NCBI GenBank assembly: GCA_963668545.1
Contig: OY764868.1
Coordinates: 1,426,001-1,490,000, forward strand
Direction: 5' to 3'
DNA: 64,000 nucleotides
DNA from: G963662265 sp963668545
Lineage (GTDB): Bacteria; Spirochaetota; Spirochaetia; CADAEX01
Shown piece by piece: positions 1 through 7,721 of this stretch. The number at the start of each line of letters is the position of its first letter. Positions within the stretch are counted from its first letter, which is position 1. The position numbers and the translations under genes were made by a program. A model generated the notes under the pieces. It searched no databases, was not told where the DNA came from, and saw only the letters and a program-made list of their open reading frames with translations.

Positions 1-67
1 ATATAATAATCGGCAGAACAGGTGCCAGGAAATTGCTGTAGAGATCGTGAAAGAAATGCGCCCCTGA
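1..67 (+). CDS. C-terminal tail of an unidentified protein (partial)
   Basis: An open frame enters from the left edge (frame starting at base 2) and stops at TGA 65-67. The last residues read as an amphipathic helix ending QEIAVEIVKEMRP, which looks like a real protein C-terminus. Only about 21 residues are visible, so no family can be named. A strong AT-rich inverted repeat follows 56 bases downstream and could end this transcript. The call rests on an open frame and sequence texture alone and could be chance. Confidence 0.4.
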   Translation, partial: YNNRQNRCQEIAVEIVKEMRP

Positions 68-122
68 GAGTACAAGAACTGAACCCGGGAGAAATTTTTT
101 ATGCTGCATAATCCTGAACTCC

Positions 123-156
123 TATGTTTAAATGTATAAACATTTAAACATATTTT
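123..156 (+). terminator. AT-rich hairpin, probable terminator
   Basis: Bases 123-135 and 140-152 form a perfect 13-bp inverted repeat around a 4-base loop (ATAA), followed by TTTT on the + strand. It lies between the end of the partial + gene and the end of the minus-strand gene at 211, where a terminator is expected. The stem has almost no G or C, so as an RNA it is weak; a protein-binding palindrome is the alternative. Confidence 0.45.
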
Positions 157-210
157 ATCAGATCTTTAGGCAAAGTACAATTCCAATCTTTAATAAATTA
201 TACCCTTATA

Positions 211-1023
211 TTATTCGGAAATATTGTCAATAAACCAGTCATAAAGTGCTTCAACCCTGCTGTGGATTGAATTCCTTATCTTCTTTTCGAGAAAACCTGC
301 ATTGGCATGACTGCATATCCCCGAGCAGTATATTGCAAGATCATCACCGTCCGCCATTATAACCAGGTAAAAAGTAAGGTCACCTTTGCCGATGGCCGGA
401 ATTATTTTATAACGCATGTCATCTATATTGGTCATTTCCATTACCAGGTAGTTATCAGAAACAGTATAGTCAAGCCTGTAGTAGTTCCTGCCGAAGGAAA
501 GGTCCCGGGTATAGCAGTTGAAGCTGTAATTCCTTATGTTTTCATTGAAAACAGGCTTTTCAGCTGTATCATTTCTGTCTGTACCTTTAACAGGATATGC
601 TTCGGCAAAAAGTGTTCTGTATTTTTCCCTTGAATGGGAATAGTACTCAATGCCTTCGAGTGTCCTGACATCTGTAAGTACATCGAAATATTCTTTAATG
701 CTTTTCTGATACTTTTTCTCTCTGTGAAGAAAAAGTGTTTCAATTCCTGTGTTGAAACTGCTTTTTTCAATTTCATTTTCCATCCTGCTTTTTTCTGAAA
801 TGTCGGGAAGAAAAACCGGTAACTGCCCTTCCTTAAGAAAGAGAGTAAGTTTTCCAGTATTTTCAAGTTTGACAAGTTCAGAAGAAGGAATTCCTGAAAA
901 ATATTTCTCCTTGACAGATATCCCGGAAGAGTGCTGAACAGAATTCTGCTCTTCTGAATATGAACTGCAAGGAGGCATAAAAATTAAAAAAAGTGTTAAG
1001 ATTGAAATTAAGTGTTTTCTCAT
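211..1023 (-). CDS. Exported protein of unknown function
   Basis: The 270-residue product starts with Met-Arg-Lys-His and a hydrophobic stretch (about residues 5-18) ending MPPCSS. This is a signal peptide, and Cys19 could be a relaxed spirochaetal lipobox. The rest is a mixed, polar, probably periplasmic domain rich in Tyr, Glu and Lys, with no motif I recognise. It diverges from murG; only 46 bases separate the two starts, so promoters for both must lie in or next to that gap. Lipoprotein status is uncertain because residue -1 is Pro rather than Gly, Ala or Ser. Confidence 0.7.
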   Translation of the reverse strand: MRKHLISILTLFLIFMPPCSSYSEEQNSVQHSSGISVKEKYFSGIPSSELVKLENTGKLTLFLKEGQLPVFLPDISEKSRMENEIEKSSFNTGIETLFLHREKKYQKSIKEYFDVLTDVRTLEGIEYYSHSREKYRTLFAEAYPVKGTDRNDTAEKPVFNENIRNYSFNCYTRDLSFGRNYYRLDYTVSDNYLVMEMTNIDDMRYKIIPAIGKGDLTFYLVIMADGDDLAIYCSGICSHANAGFLEKKIRNSIHSRVEALYDWFIDNISE

Positions 1024-1069
1024 GTTATCCTGAATTTATTTAAAACTGAGTGATTGATCAAGAGGTTAT

Positions 1070-2185
1070 ATGAAAATAAAAATATGCTTCACAGGGGGAG
1101 GAACAGCAGGTCATGTTTATCCCGGTATATCTGTACTTGAAAAAATAAGGGAAAAGGGGCTTGAGGATAATTTTGAAACTGATTTTTTCTGGATAGGATC
1201 TTCCTCCGGAATGGAGAAGAACCTTATTTCAGATACAGGCATAAGATATTACGGAATACAGACCGGCAAACTGAGAAGATATTTTTCATTAAGGAATTTT
1301 ACTGATCTTTTCAGAATTCTCGCCGGTCTTCTCCAGTCCCTGTTTATAATCATGAAGGAGAAACCTGATCTGATTTTTTCCAAGGGGGGGTATGTCAGCG
1401 TACCGCCTGTTGTTTCTGGATGGATTCTGAGGATACCTGTGATAACCCACGAGTCTGATTATACACCTGGCCTTGCAACAAGGATAAACAGCCGTTTTTC
1501 TGAAAAGATACTGATTTCTGTCGGCGAAACAGCCAGGTATTTCAAAAAAGGATACATGGCCAGAATTATTGAAACAGGAAATCCGGTCAGACAGAATTTT
1601 TTCTCCGGAGACCCTGAAAAAGGGAGAAAATACTTCGGAATTGAAAACAGTCTCCCGGTAATTCTTGTGCTGGGGGGAAGCCAGGGAGCTTCCGAGATAA
1701 ATAATCTTGTAAGAGCAGTCCTTAACAGGCTTAGCGGAAGTTTCAATGTCATCCATCAGTGCGGAGAAAGGGATTATAAACCTGAAACCGGAGATAAAAT
1801 CATCAACTATTATCAGGTTCCATTTGTAAGGGATGAATTCCCTGATATACTTGCATCAGCCGACCTTGTTGTTTCGAGAGGCGGAGCCGGAACAATCTGG
1901 GAACTTTCAGCAGCAGGAAAGGCTGCTGTAATAATTCCGCTCAGAGGGAGCGGCACACGGGGGGACCAGGTAATGAACTGCAGATTTCTCAACTCTATTG
2001 ATGCAGCATCAGTTCTTGATGATAAAATAATTACAGAAGATATGTTCTTCGAAAGGATCAGGTCTGTTTTTGATAACAGAGAGTCTTTAGTCAAGTACAG
2101 AAAAAATATCAGAACAATCACCAAAAAAGATCCGGCTGAAAAAATATCCGGTATTATAATAGAAAGAGCAGGCGGTGGAATGTGA
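1070..2185 (+). CDS. murG: MurG, lipid I to lipid II GlcNAc transferase
   Basis: The enzyme transfers GlcNAc from UDP-GlcNAc to lipid I on the inner face of the cytoplasmic membrane, giving lipid II for peptidoglycan synthesis. The N-terminal glycine loop GGGTAGHVYPG (residues 9-19) carries the conserved His15. SKGGYVSVP near residue 105, the second loop LGGSQGA near 202 and SRGGAGTIWELSAAGKAAI-like sequence near 270 (UDP-GlcNAc site) follow in the family order. The length of 371 residues is normal. An AGAGG Shine-Dalgarno site precedes the ATG. It opens the operon murG-cvpA-holB-ntrB-ntrC; its GTGA end overlaps cvpA. Confidence 0.97.
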   Translation: MKIKICFTGGGTAGHVYPGISVLEKIREKGLEDNFETDFFWIGSSSGMEKNLISDTGIRYYGIQTGKLRRYFSLRNFTDLFRILAGLLQSLFIIMKEKPDLIFSKGGYVSVPPVVSGWILRIPVITHESDYTPGLATRINSRFSEKILISVGETARYFKKGYMARIIETGNPVRQNFFSGDPEKGRKYFGIENSLPVILVLGGSQGASEINNLVRAVLNRLSGSFNVIHQCGERDYKPETGDKIINYYQVPFVRDEFPDILASADLVVSRGGAGTIWELSAAGKAAVIIPLRGSGTRGDQVMNCRFLNSIDAASVLDDKIITEDMFFERIRSVFDNRESLVKYRKNIRTITKKDPAEKISGIIIERAGGGM

Positions 2186-2655
2186 ACAGTATCAGTATTG
2201 TCCCTGTAGATATAATATTCTGTGTAGTTATTATTTTCTTTACTATTCGATGCATAATTAAGGGATTTGTCACTGAATTCCTGTCCATGGCTGCAGTAAT
2301 TGGGGGCATCAGTGCAGGTATTATATTTTCAGGAACTTTAAACAGGTATATTGATATTTATATAGGAAAATCTGGATGGAATTACCTTATTTCATTTCTC
2401 GTTCTTTTCATTGTTGTTTATCTTATTATCAAGATGTTTGAAAAAATGCTTTGCCGTTTTGTGGAAAGGGTTGAACTTGAACAGCTGGACAGGGCACTTG
2501 GTCTGTTCCTGGGACTTGTTGAAGGAGCTGTTGTTGTGCTTGTTATTATTCTGCTTATAAAGCTTCAGCCGCTTTTCCCCTATGATAAAATTGCAGACGG
2601 CAGTATTGCATTCAGCCTGGCGGAAAAAATATTTGTTTATCTGCCGGATTTCTAG
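2182..2655 (+). CDS. cvpA: CvpA-family membrane protein
   Basis: The 157-residue protein has four hydrophobic helices (about residues 8-28, 33-50, 66-85, 108-128) and the family's loop after helix 1 with the CIIKGFVTEFLS-type motif (RG/KGF near residues 25-28). In E. coli CvpA is an inner-membrane protein named for colicin V production and linked to the purF operon and stress tolerance; its molecular role is not settled. The GTG start (2182) overlaps the TGA of murG, so the two are translationally coupled. A place in a murG operon fits an envelope role, which is inference. Confidence 0.85.
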   Translation: MNSISIVPVDIIFCVVIIFFTIRCIIKGFVTEFLSMAAVIGGISAGIIFSGTLNRYIDIYIGKSGWNYLISFLVLFIVVYLIIKMFEKMLCRFVERVELEQLDRALGLFLGLVEGAVVVLVIILLIKLQPLFPYDKIADGSIAFSLAEKIFVYLPDF

Positions 2656-2666
2656 AAGGATTACAG

Positions 2667-3869
2667 ATGTTTGAAAATATAATTGGACATGAAAGTGTTG
2701 TGGACCAGATAAAGAATGAAATTACAGGGAAAAGGTTTCCAGGATCGTCAGTAATAACCGGCCCTGAGTATTCAGGCAAACAGACTCTTGCGCTTGAAAT
2801 CGCCCGTTCCCTCACATGCCAGAAAAGCGGGGAATGGGGCTGCATGTGTGAATCATGCAGGCTGCAGAGGAGCCTGATGCATCCTTCAACACTGCTTGCG
2901 GGATCTGATTCATTTCTTCCTGAAATAAAAATGACTGCAGATATAATGAAAAAGAAGAAAGGTGAATTGTTCAGCCGCTTTCTTTTTGTAAGGAGTGTGA
3001 GAAAGCTTATCAAGAGATTTGATCCTGTTTTTACAGAAAGCGGAGATCAGAAGATTAAAAAGATTATTCCTCTTATAAGAGAGATAGAAGATCTTATATA
3101 TGATATTTCACCGGAAGAGGACAGTGATCCAGCAAAACTTGAAGAAAAAGCAGATCAGATTATTGAAAAGTGCGTAATAATTACAAATGATATAAATATT
3201 TCAGGTGTTTCAGTGGATCAGGTCAGAAAAATCACTTTCTGGGTCCACACAACAGGTTACAGGGAAAAGAAGGTTATAATAATTGAAAACTCCGAAAAAA
3301 TGAATGAGAGTGCCAGGAATGCTGTTCTGAAGATTCTTGAGGAACCTCCTGAGGGGGTATATTTCATATTTCTGACATCCCGATACGGTGAAATTATCCC
3401 TACAATCAGATCACGCCTGAGGAAATACGAACTGAAGGAAAGGACTTTTCAGGAAAGCAGGGATGTTATAGAAAAAATTTTCAGGGAAAAACCGGGTATT
3501 GAATTTTCCCTCCCTGATTTTTTCAATTCCTGGTCTACAGAACATGAGCTGATAAGAAAAGCAGCAAAAGAGTTTATTACAGATATCATAGATACGGGAA
3601 AAAATTTCAGCAGTACAGGTCCGGAGCTGAAAAAAATCATGAAATCGTCGGGACCTGATAATCTCAGGATATTTCTTGAATCAGCTCTTGAATATATCAG
3701 ACTTCTTTTAAACAGCAGTGATTACATGAAAAGTTCACCCGGGACATACAGGGATATTAAAAAGCTTTCAAAGCTTATTAATGACGGATACAGAAACAAT
3801 GAGATACTTAATGTAAATCCTGAACTTGTAATTGAAAATATATTTTTCAGGATGAGAAACAGTATATGA
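2667..3869 (+). CDS. holB: DNA polymerase III delta-prime-like clamp-loader subunit
   Basis: This AAA+ subunit would help load the sliding clamp during replication. A P-loop GPEYSGKQT sits at residues 32-40, and a four-cysteine cluster (Cys51, 59, 61, 64) matches the zinc module of clamp-loader subunits. A sensor region ILEEPPEGVYFIFLTS followed by TIRSRLRKYEL is typical of delta' and gamma/tau. At 400 residues it is longer than usual; an insertion of about 90 residues (roughly 90-185, Lys- and Glu-rich) splits the ATPase domain between the zinc module and Walker B area. It starts 12 bases after cvpA and ends in an ATGA overlap with the kinase gene. Confidence 0.85.
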   Translation: MFENIIGHESVVDQIKNEITGKRFPGSSVITGPEYSGKQTLALEIARSLTCQKSGEWGCMCESCRLQRSLMHPSTLLAGSDSFLPEIKMTADIMKKKKGELFSRFLFVRSVRKLIKRFDPVFTESGDQKIKKIIPLIREIEDLIYDISPEEDSDPAKLEEKADQIIEKCVIITNDINISGVSVDQVRKITFWVHTTGYREKKVIIIENSEKMNESARNAVLKILEEPPEGVYFIFLTSRYGEIIPTIRSRLRKYELKERTFQESRDVIEKIFREKPGIEFSLPDFFNSWSTEHELIRKAAKEFITDIIDTGKNFSSTGPELKKIMKSSGPDNLRIFLESALEYIRLLLNSSDYMKSSPGTYRDIKKLSKLINDGYRNNEILNVNPELVIENIFFRMRNSI

Positions 3870-5065
3870 GAAATTTCATAAAGCGTGCTGTAAAAAGGAT
3901 ATCAAAACTTGACCAGAACCAGATTCTGAATCTGATTAATATTCTGACAGATGAAAATGAACTGCTCGAAATTGTTCTGGATTCAATGACAGACGGGCTT
4001 ATAGTTTCTGACAGGGAGGAAAACCTTCTTTTTATCAATAAATCGGCCAAAAGGCTTCTGGGGACACAGTATCTGAATGAAAATGTTGAAAACAGCCTGT
4101 GGGATGCTGTTCCAGACAGAAAGATCAGGGAAATGCTTGTCGAGTCTCTCAACAGACATGATGACAGAACCGTAAACAACTATATTGATACAAACAAAAA
4201 GGAATCAAGGATTCTCGAGTTTACAACAACTCCCCTTGTAAGGGAAAAATGTATATACGGAAATATTATCATGATCAAGGATATTACCGAGAGAAAAATC
4301 AGGGAAACAAAGCTGAGAAGGGCTGAAAGCCTTGCTTCGCTTACTACGCTTGCGGCAGGTGTTGCGCATGAGATAAAAAACCCGCTTGGTTCTATCAGTA
4401 TATATCTACAGCTTGTTGAAAAACTAGTTTCAAAAAAAGAGGATGATCCTGATAAGGAAAAAATACTTGGAAACCTGTCAGTTATTAATGAAGAGGTGGA
4501 CAGGCTTAACCAGATTGTTGTGGATTTCCTTTTTGCAGTAAGACCTATTAATCTTGATCTTGAATACAACAACATTAACAAGATTATTGATGAAACCCTT
4601 GATTTCATGAAGGTGGATTTTGATGAATCGGGGATAAAGGTGATAAAGGAGCTTTCTGATGATGTTCCTGATATCATGCTGGACAGCAGGTTTGTCAAAC
4701 AGGCTATAATAAACCTCATTAAAAACGCAGAAGCTGCAATGAAGGAAAAAGAAGGGATACTTGAAATAAGATCTTATCTTAAAGACAGCAATGTGATGCT
4801 TGATATAAAAGACAACGGATCAGGGATACCTGAAAGAATAATTGGAAGAATATTTGAGCCGTATTTCACAACAAAGGAATTCGGTTCCGGAATAGGCCTT
4901 ACTCTGGTATATAAGATTATAAGGGAGCATAAAGGCGATATAGCAATCTCCTCTGTCGAGGGTGAGGGAACAACGTTCACACTGAGTTTTCCTGCACACA
5001 AGAAGGAACAGAAACTACTAAGCTGGGAAGGAGGTAACAGTGGAATTTTCGATACTTGTTGCTGA
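3866..5065 (+). CDS. Soluble PAS-domain histidine kinase, NtrB/AtoS type
   Basis: The 399-residue kinase has no membrane segment. A PAS domain covers about residues 33-145, then a HisKA dimerisation helix with the phospho-acceptor His168 in AAGVAHEIKNPLG, and a HATPase domain with the N box (NLIKNAEAAM), G1 (DNGSGIP) and G2 (GSGIGLTLV). The organisation is that of NtrB. It should sense a cytoplasmic signal through PAS and pass phosphate to the sigma-54 activator encoded just downstream, which overlaps it by 26 bases. The start ATG overlaps the TGA of the delta' gene. The signal is unknown. Confidence 0.93.
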   Translation: MRNFIKRAVKRISKLDQNQILNLINILTDENELLEIVLDSMTDGLIVSDREENLLFINKSAKRLLGTQYLNENVENSLWDAVPDRKIREMLVESLNRHDDRTVNNYIDTNKKESRILEFTTTPLVREKCIYGNIIMIKDITERKIRETKLRRAESLASLTTLAAGVAHEIKNPLGSISIYLQLVEKLVSKKEDDPDKEKILGNLSVINEEVDRLNQIVVDFLFAVRPINLDLEYNNINKIIDETLDFMKVDFDESGIKVIKELSDDVPDIMLDSRFVKQAIINLIKNAEAAMKEKEGILEIRSYLKDSNVMLDIKDNGSGIPERIIGRIFEPYFTTKEFGSGIGLTLVYKIIREHKGDIAISSVEGEGTTFTLSFPAHKKEQKLLSWEGGNSGIFDTCC

Positions 5066-6389
5066 TGATGAAAAAAACATACGTTTCGGCCTCGGTCAGG
5101 CCCTTGAAGGGGAAGGATATAATACATTTCTTGCGGAAAACGGGTTAAAAGCGCTTGAAATAATTGAAAAGGAAAATATTGATATAGTTATCACAGACCT
5201 CAGAATGCCTGAAATGACAGGGGAGGAACTTCTTAAAAGAATTTCAAAAGACCATAAGAATATTCCTGTAATTATCCTCACCGGGCACGGTACAATTGAA
5301 AATGCTGTACAGACAATGAGGGACGGTGCATATGATTTCATGACAAAACCTCTTAATCTTGAACACCTGTTCCTGATTATAAAAAGGGCACTTAAAAACC
5401 GTGAGCTTGTCCTTAGCAACAAGGCTCTTCAGGAGGAAGTTGAGAAGATAAGGAACAACAAGCTTAAGGTTATAGGTAAAAGCGCTGCTATTAAAAAGGT
5501 CCTGGATACAGTACAGCAGATTGCATCAACAAGAGCTTCAGTGCTTGTAACAGGTGAAAGCGGAGTAGGCAAGGAAGTTATTGCAGATGTAATCCACAGT
5601 TTATCAGACAGGAATGATAAACCATTTATCAAGGTACACTGTGCAGCACTTTCAGATACCCTTCTCGAGTCTGAACTTTTCGGGCACGAGAAAGGGGCGT
5701 TTACAGGTGCTGTTGCCAGAAAAAGGGGTCGTTTTGAGCTGGCCCACAGGGGTACAATTTTTCTGGACGAGATAGGGGAGATAAACCAGTCGACACAGAT
5801 AAAGCTTCTGAGGGTTCTTCAGGAAAGGACATTTGAAAGAGTCGGGGGAGAGGAAACTGTAAGTGTGGATGTCAGAATTATTTCTGCAACCAACAAGGAC
5901 CTTGAAAAAGAGGTTGAAAAGGGTAATTTCAGGGAAGATCTATATTACAGGCTAAATGTTGTAAAACTTGATATTCCCCCTTTAAGGGAAAGAAAGGATG
6001 ATATCCCTCTTCTGGTAGCTTCATTTCTCAAGGATTTTTCAAGGGAGAACAATAAAAACATAGAGGGACTTGACCAGAAGGCACAGGCTGCACTTTATAA
6101 CCATAACTGGAAGGGAAATATCAGGGAACTCAGAAACTGCATTGAAAGCGCTGTTGTAATGGCAAGGGAGAGTATTATAAGCTATGATGATCTTCCCTTG
6201 TCTGTTAAAAGCGACAGCAGTGCTGATTTTATAAACATAAAAACCGGTGTCACACTTGAAGAAGTTGAAAAGACGGTTATACAGAGTACGCTGAACAGCC
6301 TTAACGGCAATAAAAGCAGAACAGCCGAAGTGCTTGGGATTGGGCGGAAAACTCTTCACAGAAAGCTTAACGAGTATAATCTTCAGTAG
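5040..6389 (+). CDS. NtrC-family sigma-54 activator (response regulator)
   Basis: The 449-residue protein has a receiver domain (acidic pocket Asp9-Asp10, phospho-acceptor Asp53 in VITDLRMPEM). The AAA+ sigma-54 interaction domain follows (Walker A GESGVGKE near 169, intact GAFTGA loop near 213, Walker B IFLDEIGE), then a Fis-type helix-turn-helix (NKSRTAEVLGIGRKTLHRKL) at the C-terminus. It drives open-complex formation by sigma-54 polymerase when phosphorylated by the upstream kinase. The start is GTG at 5040, chosen because GGAGG lies 5 bases upstream. Known targets cannot be read from sequence; the sigma-54 promoter at 15455 in this window is one candidate. Confidence 0.94.
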   Translation: MEFSILVADDEKNIRFGLGQALEGEGYNTFLAENGLKALEIIEKENIDIVITDLRMPEMTGEELLKRISKDHKNIPVIILTGHGTIENAVQTMRDGAYDFMTKPLNLEHLFLIIKRALKNRELVLSNKALQEEVEKIRNNKLKVIGKSAAIKKVLDTVQQIASTRASVLVTGESGVGKEVIADVIHSLSDRNDKPFIKVHCAALSDTLLESELFGHEKGAFTGAVARKRGRFELAHRGTIFLDEIGEINQSTQIKLLRVLQERTFERVGGEETVSVDVRIISATNKDLEKEVEKGNFREDLYYRLNVVKLDIPPLRERKDDIPLLVASFLKDFSRENNKNIEGLDQKAQAALYNHNWKGNIRELRNCIESAVVMARESIISYDDLPLSVKSDSSADFINIKTGVTLEEVEKTVIQSTLNSLNGNKSRTAEVLGIGRKTLHRKLNEYNLQ

Positions 6390-6423
6390 CATCAATGCTG
6401 TAAGCATTGATGCTTACAGCATT
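6388..6423. terminator. Overlapping long inverted repeats between convergent genes
   Basis: Two mutually exclusive hairpins share the middle segment. One pairs 6388-6399 with 6403-6414 (12 bp, 3-base loop). The other pairs 6394-6407 with 6410-6423 (14 bp, 2-base centre). They fill the gap between the ntrC-like stop and the stop of the facing aminotransferase gene, so a bidirectional terminator is the simplest reading. There is no T tract on either side, which is unusual for an intrinsic terminator. Confidence 0.55.
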
Positions 6424-6425
6424 AA

Positions 6426-7610
6426 TCAGCAAAGTTCCTTTATTATGCCTGACAGCCTTTCAACAGCCTTGTTTATTGTATCAGTATCAGCCATTGTGTA
6501 GTTCAGCCTCATTGTCTCGATACCTTTATCAGGATCTGTAAAAAAGAATTTCCCGGGAACAAATGCCACATTATTCTTAATTGCCTTGTGATAAAGATCC
6601 ATCATATTGAAATTTTCAGGACCCGAAACCCACAGAAACATTCCCCCGTCAGATTTTGCTGTTTTAAATGATTCAGGCATATTCCTTCTGAGGGCTTCAA
6701 TCATGGCATCCTGTTTCGGCCTGTACAGGGATATGATTTCAGGCAGATGTCTTGCAAGGTGTCCCCCTGAAATATATTCTGAAGCGAGAGCCTGGTTAAA
6801 GGTACTTGTATGCAGGTCCACCCCCTGTTTGACAAGGACAAGCCATTTTCTTATCACGTCAGGGGCAGTGAAAAAACCTGTTCTCAGTCCCGGTGCAAAT
6901 ACTTTGGAAAGTGTGCCTGAATAAATGACATTATCAGGAGCAAATACAGCAATCGGTGGAAGCGGCTCTCCGCTGTACCTCAATGAACTGTAGGGATCAT
7001 CCTCAAGAAGAAGCGTGTTATTTCTTATAATTATTTCAGCTATTTTTTTTCTTCTCTCAAGAGAAATTGATCTTCCTGTGGGATTCTGGAATGTTGGTAT
7101 GAGATATACGAATTTTATTGTATTATTTGCAAGCACTTCTTCCAGAGATTCAGGGATTACACCGTTATCGTCTGTCTCAAGGCATATATATTCAGGCTGA
7201 TAGGGGTTGAAAGCTGAAATTGCCCCAAGATAGGTTGGAGATTCAACCGCTATTTTGTCACCTTTTGATATAAGAATTTTTCCTGCAGCATCAAGCAGCC
7301 CCTGAGACCCGCTGGTGATACAGATTTTATCAGCATCTGTTTTAATACCCCTTTCTTCAAGAAGGGAAACAAGGGATTCCCTGAGAGGCATAAATCCTTC
7401 TGTACAGTCATACTGGAGAGCTGATGAGCTGTATTTTCTCAGAACAGTATCGGTAAGTTCGTTTATTATATCCATAGGGAAACTTTCCGGAGAAGGAATC
7501 CCCCCTGCAAGGGATATCATGCCGGGCTGTGATACCACCTTGAGTATCTCTCTTATGGCATTTGCTCCCATGATTTCTGTTCTTTCAGCAAGAAGTTTTT
7601 TAAAATCCAT
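6426..7610 (-). CDS. PLP-dependent fold-I aminotransferase (2-aminoadipate/MocR-domain type)
   Basis: The product is a class I/II aminotransferase of the LysN/2-aminoadipate or aromatic/branched-chain group. The Schiff-base lysine is in YSGTLSKVFAPG (Lys236 of the 394-residue form), with the phosphate-binding GSQG near residue 101, PTFQNPTG near 172 and the LLEDDPY Asp-Tyr pair near 201. The open frame extends to 7670, but the ATG at 7610 is preferred because CAGGAG precedes it at normal spacing and the family starts there (MDFKKLLAER). It diverges from a MocR regulator carrying the same kind of domain, which probably controls it. The substrate is not determinable from sequence. Confidence 0.9.
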   Translation of the reverse strand: MDFKKLLAERTEIMGANAIREILKVVSQPGMISLAGGIPSPESFPMDIINELTDTVLRKYSSSALQYDCTEGFMPLRESLVSLLEERGIKTDADKICITSGSQGLLDAAGKILISKGDKIAVESPTYLGAISAFNPYQPEYICLETDDNGVIPESLEEVLANNTIKFVYLIPTFQNPTGRSISLERRKKIAEIIIRNNTLLLEDDPYSSLRYSGEPLPPIAVFAPDNVIYSGTLSKVFAPGLRTGFFTAPDVIRKWLVLVKQGVDLHTSTFNQALASEYISGGHLARHLPEIISLYRPKQDAMIEALRRNMPESFKTAKSDGGMFLWVSGPENFNMMDLYHKAIKNNVAFVPGKFFFTDPDKGIETMRLNYTMADTDTINKAVERLSGIIKELC

Positions 7611-7663
7611 ATCAAGCTCCTGATAAATAATATTGACATATTGAAAATAATAGATGCTGTTCA

Positions 7664-7707
7664 ATAACAATAACAGATACAGAATATTGATTTTATAACC
7701 ATAACAG
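7664..7707. promoter_or_regulatory. Direct-repeat operator in aminotransferase/MocR control region
   Basis: ATAACAATAACAG (7664-7676) and ATAACCATAACAG (7695-7707) match at 12 of 13 bases, with starts 31 bp apart, about three helical turns. Each copy is itself a double ATAAC. MocR/GabR/PdxR regulators are known to bind spaced direct repeats upstream of divergent targets, so this is the likely operator for the protein encoded at 7722. The assignment to that protein is inference. Confidence 0.6.
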
Positions 7708-7721
7708 TTTAGCCTTAAAAC

